DNA of 64,000 nt from Zygaena filipendulae (taxonomy: Eukaryota > Arthropoda > Insecta > Lepidoptera > Zygaenidae), in assembly GCA_907165275.2 (NCBI GenBank), contig OU015655.1:2678501-2742500 (forward strand). The letters run 5' to 3'. Of the stretch, positions 54,831-64,000 are shown in pieces. The first letter of the stretch is position 1. Each line of letters opens with the position of its first letter. Made by a program: the position numbers and the translations under genes. The notes below the pieces were generated by a model. The model had not been told where the DNA came from. It saw only the letters and a list, made by a program, of their open reading frames with translations, and searched no databases.

Positions 54831-56096
54831 TAGTACATTGTTATCCTAGGGGTGAAAGTAAAGTAGATCGAGGGACTAAATAAGTCTTTCTCCCGAGGGT
54901 AACACTGTGCTTTTCATTACGAATGCAAGGAAAGTCAAAATAAAAATAGGAATTAGCTAAAGAAAAAAATGAGTGAATTTTATTTTACATAAATCAACCA
55001 TTAGGTGTGCTACTGGCCAGTAAGTATGCCCCCTATGACATAAAAAAAAACTTGAGTTTCTGCAGTATCCAGCTGTCAGTTGAAAGCGATTCTCCCTAGG
55101 GCTGAAAAGTGTTACTTTCAACCCGCTTCTCAGGCAACTTCAGACCTACTTTCCGAGTATGAGTAATGAAAAAGCTCTTTATTTATATTAATTTCGGAAT
55201 ATTTAATGATAATATAGATACGTCGTATAGGTACGATAAAACATAGGCGGTACCAATACCTCTATATGAGATGGAATTTCGAAATTGAAATTGGAATATG
55301 CAATTATGTACGAATGTTATAGTGCTTATTACGGAAATATTTTCAGAGTGCATCAATCTGGTCGATACCATATATGTATACTGACTGAATCCTTTGATTG
55401 TGGGTTTCATTAAAACTCTTCCGCCTAAAATTTATCAATTCCATAAAACATACTATAAAACGTATATAATTTTACATGTATAAATAGTACATTGTTATCC
55501 TAGGGGTGAAAGTAACTTATTTAGTCCCGAGACGGGGTTTGGCGCCCGAGCGTAGCGAGGGCGCCAATAGATCGAGGGACTAAATAAGTCTTTCTCCCGA
55601 GGGTAACACTGTGCTTTTCATTACGAATGCAAGGAAAGTCAAAATAAAAATAGGAATTAGCTAAAGAAAAAATGAGTGAAGATCGGATAGTCGCTTGACA
55701 CTTTCCCACCTATTTCTTTTTCTTTGGCCGGCTAGCTATTCAGCCAGTATTTTTTATTTACATTGTGGCGACCTAAAAAAAATATTTTCTTTAATTATTA
55801 AGTATTAATTAAAGAAAATAAAAAAATATAAATAGGAATTAGCTTAAGAAAAAGTGAGTGAATTTTATTTTAATTAATACCTACTTAAACTTTACGTTAT
55901 TTCAATTTTACATCGCGCTGGCTGTATAGAAAGTTGAAACATGGTTCAATAGAAATGTGAAAATAGACCTAGTTTTTTTTTAATAATTTGACAGTTGTCA
56001 GTTGAAAGCGATTCTCCCTAGGGCTGAAAAGGGTTACTTTCAACCCGCTTCTCAGGCAACTTCAGACCTACTTTCCGAGTATGAGTAATGAAAAAG
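54831..56096 (+). repeat. Duplicated dispersed repeat (54831-55174 and 55485-56096)
   Basis: Both copies begin tagtacattgttatcctagg and end cgagtatgagtaatgaaaaa. They share ggactaaataagtctttctc, gggtaacactgtgcttttca, gaatgcaaggaaagtcaaaa and cgcttctcaggcaacttcag. The second copy is longer and contains an extra TTGGCGCCC-GGGCGCCAA hairpin (55539-55567) and a second tgagtgaattttatttt segment. The element class is not recognised. Confidence 0.6.
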
Positions 56097-56138
56097 GATT
56101 TAATATCATACTTACACTATCACTACTTTTTATAAAAC

Positions 56139-56270
56139 AACTAGCTGTAATTTCAGAGTTCCCGTTGGAATTCCAGGATATACTATACGCATAAACCTTC
56201 CTTTTGAATCACTCTATCTTATTGGTGAAAACCGCATGAAAATCCGTTCAGTAGTTTTTATGTTTACTTT
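56139..56270 (-). mobile_element. Helitron fragment, subfamily D, reverse orientation
   Basis: The segment actagctgtaatttcagagt, aaccttccttttgaatcact and gcatgaaaatccgttcagta matches reverse subfamily D and abuts the next reverse copy. Confidence 0.55.
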
Positions 56271-56279
56271 ATTTTATAA

Positions 56280-56472
56280 CTAGCTGTTCCCCGCGGTTTC
56301 ACCCACTGAAATTTCGGAGATCCCGCAGGAATTATACAATGTCTTTCCAATGTCAATGTTACCTCTAACAACATGTGTACAAAATTTCATGATGATCGGT
56401 TGAGCTTTTGAGGCGTGAAAGCGTAACAGACAGACAGAGTTACTTTCGCATTTATACCTAATATTAGTAGGG
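56280..56472 (-). mobile_element. Lep1-like Helitron, reverse orientation, full length
   Basis: The plus strand runs A/CTAGCTGTTCCCCGCGGTTT to ttatacctaatattagtaggga, with aaaatttcatgatgatcggt inside. Confidence 0.75.
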
Positions 56473-56477
56473 ATATG

Positions 56478-57205
56478 TAAGGAAGCCTTCCGTGTTCGCG
56501 ATAAACTCAAAAACTACATCATGCGGATTCCACCAATGTATAGAGTGACTCAAAAACTACTTCATGCGGATTCCACCAATGTATAGAGTGACTCAAAAAC
56601 TACTTCATGCGGATTCCACCAATGTATAGAGTGACTCAAAAACTACTTAATGCGGATTCCACCAATGTATAGAGTGACTCAAAAACTACTTCATGCGGAT
56701 TCCACCAATGTATAGAGTGACTCAAAAACTACTTCATGCGGATTCCACCAATGTATAGAGTGTCTCAAAAACTACTTCATGCGGATTCCACCAATGTATA
56801 GAGTGACTCAAAAACTACATCATGCGGATTCCACCAATGTATAGAGTGACTCAAAAACTACTTCATGCGGATTCCACCAATGTATAGAGTGACTCAAAAA
56901 CTACTTCATGCGGATTCCACCAATGTATAGAGTGACTCAAAAACTACATCATGCGGATTCCACCAATGTATAGAGTGACTCAAAAACTACTTCATGCGGA
57001 TTCCACCAATGTATAGAGTGACTCAAAAACTACATCATGCGGATTCCACCAATGTATAGAGTGACTCAAAAACTACATCATGCGGATTCCACCAATGTAT
57101 AGAGTGACTCAAAAACTACTTCATGCGGATTCCTCCAATGTATAGAGTGATTGAAGAGGAAGGTTTATACCGTACCTATAGTTTATCCTAATTACCGCGG
57201 GTGAC
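56478..57205 (-). mobile_element. Helitron (subfamily D type) expanded by an internal minisatellite
   Basis: The left flank (gaagccttccgtgttcgcga) and right flank (gattgaagaggaaggtttat ... attaccgcgggtga) of the minisatellite are both Helitron interior and 3'-end sequence. The tandem array therefore sits within one former Helitron copy. Confidence 0.6.
56506..57150. repeat. 43-bp minisatellite, 15 units
   Basis: The unit ctcaaaaactacttcatgcg + gattccaccaatgtatagag + tga (43 bp) is repeated over 645 bp, exactly 15 periods. Units differ mostly at one site (acttc versus acatc) and at a few single bases (gtgtctc, cctcca). Homogeneity suggests recent unequal exchange or slippage. Confidence 0.92.
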
Positions 57206-57749
57206 GTCAGTACGCCAGTTTCCAATGTAATACTGAAATTCAAGCGAATAAAAACTACGGGCATCAGATATCATGAATACGAGTGAATAGTTACAGGACG
57301 AGATGTTGAAGCTTCGTTCATTATTAATTTTCATGGAGTAGGTACAAGTTGATTCGTATTTAATATTACAACAAAGGTTCGGCGGATGGAAACCGATATT
57401 CGTAGAATTATAGATATATCGATTTCGTCGTAATTTAACAAAATAATAATAATGTAGGTAATAATAAAGAAGCAAATATTTATTAATGACGATTCACACA
57501 ATATGTCTGTTGTGCAGTAAACATTATTCTATGCTATTCTAAAACATTGTAAAATGTTGTCAAAATTAATACCCGTCTATTAATATAAATTAGCAAAGAT
57601 ATCTGTGTTATACTCGGGTGTCTTTTTTCGAATTTTCTGTAATAAAGTAACGCAGTGTCGTTGTAGAAGTATACAGGTACGAAAAGGAGTCGTAATGATA
57701 ATCAAATGAACTTTCAGACTGGAAGTTGGTAGTTTCAGTAAGGATTTTT

Positions 57750-57870
57750 TTTATAAAAAGTACCCTATGTCCTTCTCTGTACCCCTGTCAAAGTGTATGC
57801 AAAATTTAATGGTGATCGGTCCAGCCGCTCACGCGTAATGCCGTGACAAGGGACATAGGGATTCATTTTT
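57750..57870 (-). mobile_element. Helitron fragment, reverse orientation
   Basis: The segment aaaaagtaccctatgtcctt, ctctgtacccctgtcaaagt and tcggtccagccgctcacgcg is a reverse copy lacking its hairpin end. Confidence 0.55.
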
Positions 57871-57999
57871 AATATAATAATAAAGATATCTATGCATCTA
57901 TATACTTATTCTTATTATTAATGTCTGTTTGTAATTCCAAATTAACAGCTTTTCACTAAATTTGCATATGAAGGTATATACGGTAGGTACTTACATAAA

Positions 58000-58220
58000 A
58001 CTGTTTGTTCTGGCTTGTCTCTAAAACGGCTGGACCGATTTTTAACGGGGCTTTCACTTGCAGATAGCTGATGTTATAAGTAATAACTTAGGCTACTTTT
58101 ATTTAAAAAAAATGTTTATTTATTTTTTTTTTATTTATTCTTCTTGCACAAAATAGTACAAATGGCGAACTTAATGCCTTGCGGCATTCTCTGACAGTTC
58201 CTGCAGGAATTCCGAAACAG
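58000..58220 (+). mobile_element. Subfamily C Helitron interrupted by a LINE-end-like repeat
   Basis: The segment ctgtttgttctggcttgtct, aaaacggctggaccgatttt and aacggggctttcacttgcag (to about 58110) resumes at 58196 (gttcctgcaggaattccgaa). The insert 58118-58197 holds ttgcacaaaatagtacaaat and ggcgaacttaatgccttg. Confidence 0.5.
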
Positions 58221-58224
58221 ATAG

Positions 58225-58430
58225 TAAGTATTAAAATAAAGTCGCTTCCCGCTGTCTGTACGCTTAGATCTTTTAAACTAAGCAACGGATTTTAATGCGG
58301 TTATCGTCGATAGATAGTAATTCAAGAGAAAGGTTGCGTATTCGTAAAGGTTAGGTAGGTAATTGTACAGTTTATCCCTGAATTCCCGCGGGAACCCCGA
58401 AATTACCGCGGGTGAAACCGCGGAGGGGGG
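58225..58430 (+). mobile_element. Subfamily D Helitron ending in a G-run
   Basis: It has aagtcgcttcccgctgtctg, agcaacggattttaatgcgg and aattcccgcgggaaccccga, and ends gtgaaaccgcggaggg followed by a long G-run instead of acagCTAG. Confidence 0.6.
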
Positions 58431-58710
58431 GGGGGGGAGAGTCAGTGAAAATATAATGGATATTTGTACGTATTTTCCGCTTGTCGGAGGGCGGAATGAG
58501 AGGGTGCGACAGGCGACGCTGTCGGGCGGGCGGGCCGCGCTCCGCGGAGCTCACAGTTTACCATACGCCGTCGCCCCATTAAAACGAACCTTGAAACTTT
58601 TTCACTCCCAAGATTCGTACCAGTATTGAACACAACTCTCATGTTGAACGCAAACTTTTCGTCATGAAACCGAGCAAAAGCTTCACCCACGAACACGATC
58701 ATCGTTGCCC
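58430..58710 (+). promoter_or_regulatory. CpG-rich block around a candidate internal first exon
   Basis: The block is GC-rich (cgacgctgtcgggcgggcgg, gcgctccgcggagctc) in an AT-rich intron and lies directly upstream of the ATG at 58664. It is a good candidate for an internal promoter and 5'UTR. Confidence 0.45.
58664..58710 (+). CDS. Candidate internal first coding exon (phase 2, fits 63549)
   Basis: The ATG at 58664 opens MKPSKSFTHEHDHRC plus two nucleotides and ends at TTGCCC/gtaagt, a strong donor. The phase-2 end is exactly what the acceptor at 63549 requires, giving ...HRC-P-AHLRDIRDRSVLRL. A nine-codon upstream reading frame starts at 58641, and its TGA overlaps the main ATG as ATGA. 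A CpG-rich block lies immediately upstream. If used, this start makes an isoform lacking everything before the middle of the AIP3-type domain. Evidence is splice-site quality, phase and composition only. Confidence 0.5.
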
Positions 58711-59496
58711 GTAAGTGTTAAATAGTATTATGTTATTCTATTGTTAAAATAAGACGTGAAACAATTTAAAAGTCGACATTTCTCATTATTTGTATTTTAA
58801 GTTTGGTGAAAAGTAACCACTTACAGTTCAGTAAACAATAATTCGCTATAGATGTTATTGTTAATTTTTTATTATCTTTGATTTAATGGTTATATTTATC
58901 ATGGTTTTTTTTTATTTATACAAAATACGCTGTATATTTTATTAATGTGAATTCGCCAACATGTATTAGTAGGTAATTTGTATAAATTGGTATTACTAAG
59001 ACGGCGTAAATAAATTCTTATTTAATAAGCCATGAAAAGCTCGTTGAAAATTCGCAAATAATATACGTAACCATAGTAGGCACTAAGGCAAACACCGATG
59101 TCAACTTGGTAAGAACTTAGAATATGGACACCGGTATATATTCACTTGTTTCTGTGCTAAATCTGATTTCCTCTCGTGAAGTTCGCTGTTTCCTCATTCT
59201 CATTATTTATTTGCTTGGCCAACCGTAGGACTAGCAGAAGTTTATTATTATCTTTAATTAATTGTGTTTATTGCGAACTTGATCAGATTTGCCCATAGGT
59301 ACCTATGCTATTTAACGCGTAGGTTGGATTAAAAAATAGACAAACGTCACTTAAATATGTGGGTACATGAAGTATTTCGCTAGCATATTGTAGGTATCTT
59401 GTATCTTACCAGAGTTTTTTTCAACGCTTACATTACAGTAACCATAGTATATTATTTTATACGATATTATTATACTATTGAATAATTATGTATCGA

Positions 59497-59771
59497 CGAC
59501 CCGATTGGCGCAATGGTTACCATGCCTGCCCGCTAATCAAGAGGTTCCCGGTGGGGGTGGAGTTTGTGTGATAAACACAAGGTTCCATTTTCCTGTGTGG
59601 GTGTGTATATATATATATATTATATCTATAGTAAAATATATATGTAATAATATGTGTAGTAAATACCACGTTTGCTTGGTTTCCACGACACAAGCTTATA
59701 GCTTAGTGTGGCATCAAGTAGATCTGTGTGTTGTGAAGTGGATTATTATTATTATGTAATATATTATTATG
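59497..59771 (+). mobile_element. tRNA-derived SINE, B box damaged
   Basis: It begins gacccgattggcgcaatggt and shares caagaggttcc and the tagatctgtgtgttgtgaag body with 36841-37011. The B-box segment is deleted relative to that copy. It has an internal (ta)n run and an (att)n tail. Confidence 0.65.
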
Positions 59772-59773
59772 CT

Positions 59774-59990
59774 ACTAGCTGTGCCTGAGGTTTCAATTTA
59801 CAATGTTCACGACCTAAACGCAAGTGCAATAATAAGTTGACAAAGTTTTATCGCAATTGAATCACCGGTACAGCAACTCATAAAATACGCACAAACAAAA
59901 ATAGATTTTTACATATCATACTAGCTGTGCCCCGCGATTTCAACCGCGTGAGTTTCAGAATTTCCACAGGAACTTTGCGGTGGTTACCTA
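59774..59990 (-). mobile_element. Two Helitron 3' ends, reverse orientation
   Basis: Reverse hairpin ends begin at 59774 (actagctgtgcctgaggttt) and 59932 (actagctgtgccccgcgatt). Both are short and decayed. Confidence 0.5.
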
Positions 59991-60638
59991 CCACTTGATA
60001 ATGACAATAATGACAATATGACAGGAACTTGTTATTTCCCAGGTTCAATATTTATATAGGTACATTTTTTGGTTGTGTATTTATATATATTTTTCGGTTG
60101 TATATTTATATATATTTCAGTCAGTATTTTTATGATCATGTTACGGCGCGCGGCGTCAGAGTGGCTGTGATTCTTCCGTTCAAGCTAAATAAATCACTTC
60201 TTGAACGTTACCGTTCAGTCTTATTTGAATATTAGTTGGTCAGATTTGTGAATGGTGTAGATATAAATAATATTAATATGATAAATAATAACAATTATTG
60301 CACATCCGGATTTTGCCAATTAAGGGCACATAGGCACATGCTAATGTGATATAATAAGTAAAATTTATATCTAATTATATTTTTATAATATCTCACACAG
60401 CAATATTATATAGTTAAAAGGGAGGTAAGTAGCCGAAATTACCACTTATGATTTTACCACCTCACAGTATTATTATAGCTCTACTTTCTTTCGACTCAAC
60501 TATGAGATATTCGACATAAGGTTTACATTTACAATTTACTTACTGAATTAATTTACCTCCTTATACGAAATTTTTAGAAAAGTTTTGTACCTACTTAGGT
60601 AGGTACATTAAAGAAATTCTTGAATTAATATTGTTAGA

Positions 60639-60872
60639 TGGACGCCGTTAAGTAATAACATGTTAACCCACAACATGAAATTATTTGTACAGAACGCTTT
60701 TTTGAGAGTTATACAACGTTTTTTAATTCTGTGTTTACCTTACTACATTGTTTACATACCATCAAAATGTTTAACATAAACAAATCACTCAAAATAACGT
60801 TATAATTTTAAAACACGACTTACTCAAAATTTCTTCAGTGTGGGTTAACACACTATTGCTTATCTAAGTTCA
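60639..60872. mobile_element. MITE family B, copy 3
   Basis: It runs from tggacgccgttaagtaataa to attgcttatctaagttcaga. It shares ttttgagagtta, attctgtgtttaccttacta and cagtgtgggttaacacacta with the other copies. Confidence 0.7.
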
Positions 60873-60966
60873 GATATCAGTTGTGATTTTATAGCAGCCT
60901 CGCTTCTTATCAACTTCTTGAATTAAAAATGCTGTGGTTTGTAATACGTGTTTAGCAATTTGTAAA

Positions 60967-61027
60967 AATTTATTTATTTATTTATTCTTCTTGCACAAAA
61001 TAGTACCAAATGGCGAACTTAATGCCT
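60967..61027 (+). repeat. Dispersed 'tgcacaaaatagtac...cttaatgcc' repeat
   Basis: It has tttatttattcttcttgcac and caaatggcgaacttaatgcc, the same family as 58118-58197. Confidence 0.4.
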
Positions 61028-62092
61028 TAACTTAATTCTGTTTATGTTCAATAAAGTATACAAACAAACAAACAAACAACAACCTGTACCTAATCTAAAG
61101 AATTAGAAACTGAATAACTGACCGACCGACGGTCAGCGCCCAGCCCAAATCGCTGATCCTACCCTAAACTACAAAAATAAGTGTAAGTAGTTTAGGTATC
61201 GATATGTAGTATCTTCTAAGAAAAATCATTTAAAAAGTAATCTTTAGTAGAATAAGTTAAAATATATGGGTTTCACGCAATGATTAATACTTATAATATC
61301 ATTTGTTTCTTGTACTTCAACCGTCAAAAATAAATACACCTTGGTGACACAGGGCGCGTCCGTACATTCATTCATATTTAAAACATCAAATCTCATTTTA
61401 TTCTTGTTCAACTCTAACGATATCACCATTCTTCATTGATAGAAAAATCATTCGTTGAAAAGAAATCAGATTGAAAAAACCCTTATAAATCCAATAAAGA
61501 AACTCTCAAGTTATGAATTCAGCAATTTCATGACTCGCGTAAACTGGTTTTCATTGTAATAGTAGAAGACTCTCACTTAAATTGATACAAACGTAACAAT
61601 TGTGGTTGAAAATGCGTGATATTACTTGAACTAGCTACCTTAACTTGCAGGGTGTACGGTTAAACGAAGGGCATATTGAAGGAGGGATTACAATATTCGG
61701 TTTTCGTCCTTAATATCTAAAAACCCATAACGCTGATTTTTTTTAATTGTTTTAACAATAAAATGGATTTTATTGTTAAAATAAATTAAAACAGACGCGC
61801 GTACCTATGTACGTATCGTCCTTGGGGTAATTCAATCCCCTTTTCCCACTGTATTGACGCGGATGCGCCGACAAATCATATTATGTAATGTCATTTACCT
61901 TCATAAACTCCCGTATTTTAAGTTTCGTCACTGATTTTTTGTGTCTATTTTTATAAATTACATGAATTCATTCGTTTGCTACTTCATAGTATTCTCAGTC
62001 GTCATAAATTGAGTTTGTCTTTAAAGAATATTTGCTATTCATTCGGGAAAACCAAAACTGACCAAAACTTTTTTATTGTTACTTTTTACTAG

Positions 62093-62380
62093 GCATTAGT
62101 CAGTATGACCACAGCTCGGTGATGTTATGTGATGGTGTGGTCGAAGATTTTGAAAGTACCTAGCCTGGAATGGGAACCTGCTTTCAAGTTACGCTCCTGG
62201 AACACACCGTTAAGTGCCTAGTGATAGATTTTCTACTTGAAGGTGGTAGCTAGCCAGCCATGCTATGGTTCCCACACGATGTTTTCCTTTGCCTACAGCT
62301 CAGTCTCATTGTTGGGGTTTGAACTTTTAACCTACGCCTTGTGGCGTGCGATCTGAACGAGCCAGCCACTAATTTACTTG
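62093..62380 (+). repeat. Dispersed repeat 'gaccacagctcggtgatgtt...'
   Basis: It parallels 48497-48840 over its whole length, including gaacacaccgttaagtgcct and tacgccttgtggcgtgcgat. Confidence 0.45.
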
Positions 62381-62689
62381 GCTTACTTGGCTCTGACCAA
62401 TTTGTATTATTGCTGTTAATTTACTTTAGACAAAATATGTATAAGTTGATTAATTAATGACTACGAGTATTCTCAATTTTGCTTGTACCTACAAATTGAA
62501 AAATTTGCCACTTTAACATCCCAGATTGTTACTGATTAGCATAGGCAGTAAGTTAACGTTTTAATATCGATTTCAAACTCAAGACATTCATAACGAAAAA
62601 AACTAAATAAATAATACTTTTGCCCTCGCATTGGTGTCGTGGACCTACCACATTACATAACTAGTTGTGCTCATCCTGTTTTGTCACAT

Positions 62690-62944
62690 AACTACATAAT
62701 ATAAAACAAAGTCGCTTCTCGCTGTGTCCCTATGTATGCTTAGATGTTTAAAACTATACGCAACGGATCTTGATGCGATTTTTTGTAATAGATAGGGTGA
62801 TTTAAAATAAAGGTTTATATGTTGATTTCGTTAAGTTGATTGTTGTTGAAGTTGAGTTTGTTAAGTTGATTTCAGAATTCCCGCGGGAACACCGCAATTA
62901 CCGCGGGAATTCCGAAATCAACTGAAACCGCGGGGGACAGCTAG
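62690..62944 (+). mobile_element. Subfamily D Helitron, full 3' end
   Basis: It has aagtcgcttctcgctgtgtc, tacgcaacggatcttgatgc and two cgcgggaa segments, and ends ccgcgggggacagCTAG/T. An extra gttgattgttgttgaagttg stretch is inserted in the middle. Confidence 0.7.
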
Positions 62945-63095
62945 TTTTATTATAATTTGACGCCAAAAGCGAACCTTTAAATTTTATCATGAAAAATGAA
63001 CGCATCACAAGGGTCTTCATCGAAAATATCTTTTGGTCAGTTTTGATAATTGGATCTCGTTTGTCACAGTTTTCGAAACAACAAAGTTTTTATAA

Positions 63096-63300
63096 TGGCC
63101 AGTTTACACTTCCATAAGTAGTAAGTAAGTTCAGCTTACTAACTCACTTACTTAATCGAAAAGTAGAAAGCACCGTCCAAACGGTGAGCATCCATAAGTA
63201 AGTAAGTTTAATAATACATTTCTTCTTCGTAGGGTGAAGAAATGTAGTAAGCTTGAGTTAGTAAGCTGAACTTACTACTTATGGAAGTGTAAACTGGCCA
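63096..63300. mobile_element. MITE family F, 205-bp palindromic element
   Basis: The left end TGGCCAGTTTACACTTCCAT and right end ATGGAAGTGTAAACTGGCCA are perfect inverted repeats; pairing continues through aagtagtaagtaagttcagc / gctgaacttactactt and the agttagtaag segments. It lies about 250 bp upstream of the 63549 exon. No clean target duplication was seen. Confidence 0.8.
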
Positions 63301-63548
63301 CTATACCATCGGTATAATAAAGTTGAACGACTGTCAAAAGTATCAAAATTTGACGCTGAACGTAGGTAAAATGTGTATGTACCTACTAGTAGCTCAAGAC
63401 GTGTCAGAGTTGTTGAAACTTATAACAACAGTAATAAAGTTGAACGGCTGTCAAAAGTATCAAGATACTTGAACGTATACATAAAACATCAAGGTGCGAC
63501 AATTGTCACATTTCTGTGTCCTGTAGTAGAATTGTGTATTGTTAACAG

Positions 63549-63702
63549 AGCACATCTACGTGACATCCGCGATCGTTCAGTGCTGCGTCTCTTCGAGGCT
63601 ACGGACATGGGTGGCGGGGTGTTCCCCGGGGCGGTCGGAGTGGGCTCCCTCGCAATGCCCCCCGGGGCAGCCACCTGCTCCGGCCCTTCCAGCTGGGATC
63701 AG
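63549..63702 (+). CDS. Exon encoding the second part of the AIP3-type domain
   Basis: The exon lies between ttgttaacag (ends 63548) and GGGATCAG/gtcagt. It enters in phase 2 and leaves in phase 0. After the split Arg codon it reads AHLRDIRDRSVLRLFEATDM, then GGGVFPGAVGVGSLAMPPGA, then ATCSGPSSWDQ. The DIRDRSVLRLFE segment completes the AIP3-type fold begun at 52960. The Gly/Pro-rich remainder is a linker. The coiled-coil part expected in this family must lie to the right of the window. By this exon the long isoform has 880 codons and the short one 299; both totals are whole codons, which supports the exon set. Confidence 0.92.
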
Positions 63703-64000
63703 GTCAGTGCCAATTACAATTTCCTATTCGCGATTACTTAAACGTCAGTCCTTTACTAATTATTATTAATAATTTATAATTGCTTCTATACTTCGCGAAA
63801 TGATACAATTTTTGTGTTTTCTTTACGGGGAAGTTCATAAGATGTCATAGAGAAATTAAATGTTTTGTTTTTATTTGAAATTAATTGATATTAAATATTA
63901 CCGTACTAGCTGTACCCCGCGGTTTCACCCGCATGAAAGGTTTTTATATAACAACTTTTTTTCCCGACATCCGATTTCAATGAAACAAAGCCTGTGTGTA
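63703..64000 (+). other. Start of the next intron
   Basis: AT-rich sequence with nothing nameable before the reverse Helitron at the edge. The host gene continues beyond 64000. Confidence 0.6.
63905..64000 (-). mobile_element. Helitron (subfamily F), reverse orientation, cut by the window edge
   Basis: It begins ACTAGCTGTACCCCGCGGTT and continues with ctttttttcccgacatccga and aatgaaacaaagcc, the reverse of the 35068-35291 copy. Confidence 0.65.

Larger units (their letters stand above)
53159..63548 (+). other. 10.4-kb intron inside the AIP3-type domain
   Basis: It contains Helitrons, a duplicated repeat (54831 and 55485), the 43-bp minisatellite, the CpG-rich candidate first exon at 58664, a SINE (59497), MITE B copy 3 (60639), a dispersed repeat (62093), a subfamily D Helitron (62690) and the palindrome at 63096. 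I see nothing nameable in 53430-53900, 54070-54430, 57210-57740, 58720-59490, 59990-60630, 61040-62090 or 62390-62680. Confidence 0.6.

Noticed and set aside
56506..57150. CRISPR-like array
   Set aside because: Uniform 43-bp units without spacers, eukaryotic context; it is a minisatellite.
63373..63548. Upstream extension of the 63549 exon
   Set aside because: The frame is open but starts only at a GTG, and the acceptor at 63548 fits the previous exon's phase exactly.

Overview
This window is eukaryotic and almost certainly from a moth or butterfly. It is AT-rich, with large introns, consensus GT-AG splice sites and dozens of copies of a short dispersed element. That element starts with TC, ends with a GC-rich hairpin plus CTAG followed by T, and is typical of the non-autonomous Helitrons common in Lepidoptera. 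There is no rRNA, operon or CRISPR structure.

One large plus-strand gene spans nearly the whole window. Its downstream exons (49488-49659, 52960-53158, 63549-63702) encode the start of an AIP3/Bud6-type domain of the SRCIN1 (p140Cap) / KIAA1217 family, which insect genomes usually label 'coiled-coil domain-containing protein AGAP005037-like'. The gene runs past the right edge. I assembled it by hand: all donor and acceptor phases agree. A long first coding exon (4838-6674, 612 codons plus 1 nt) and a short one (16848-16941) both end in phase 1, and either can join 19269-19304, then 37257-37402, 41267-41362, 49488-49659, 52960-53158 and 63549-63702. Two further candidate first exons are phase-compatible with later exons: 28364-28408 (phase 0, into 41267) and 58664-58710 (phase 2, into 63549). 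CpG-rich patches near 370-620, 12240-13270 and 58430-58710 are candidate promoters. An unrelated or alternative small coding exon lies at 28524-28712.

The introns are packed with transposable elements. At 42623-45996 there is a Tc1/mariner-superfamily element with an apparently intact, intron-containing 334-residue transposase, about 60-bp terminal inverted repeats and TA flanks. At least seven MITE-like families are present. One is a 759-bp element with TTAA duplications, one carries paired TGACGTCA octamers in copy after copy, and three others are each present in three copies. There are about 45 Helitron-derived copies, some joined head to tail, plus tRNA-derived SINEs, a 15-unit 43-bp minisatellite that grew inside a Helitron, and several locally duplicated dispersed repeats.

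The most unusual object is a 567-bp near-perfect palindrome at 39234-39800 (two 267-bp arms, 33-bp loop, three mismatches seen). It lies inside an intron of the host gene, so its transcript should fold into a long double-stranded RNA. All homology statements are from recognition by eye; no search was run.
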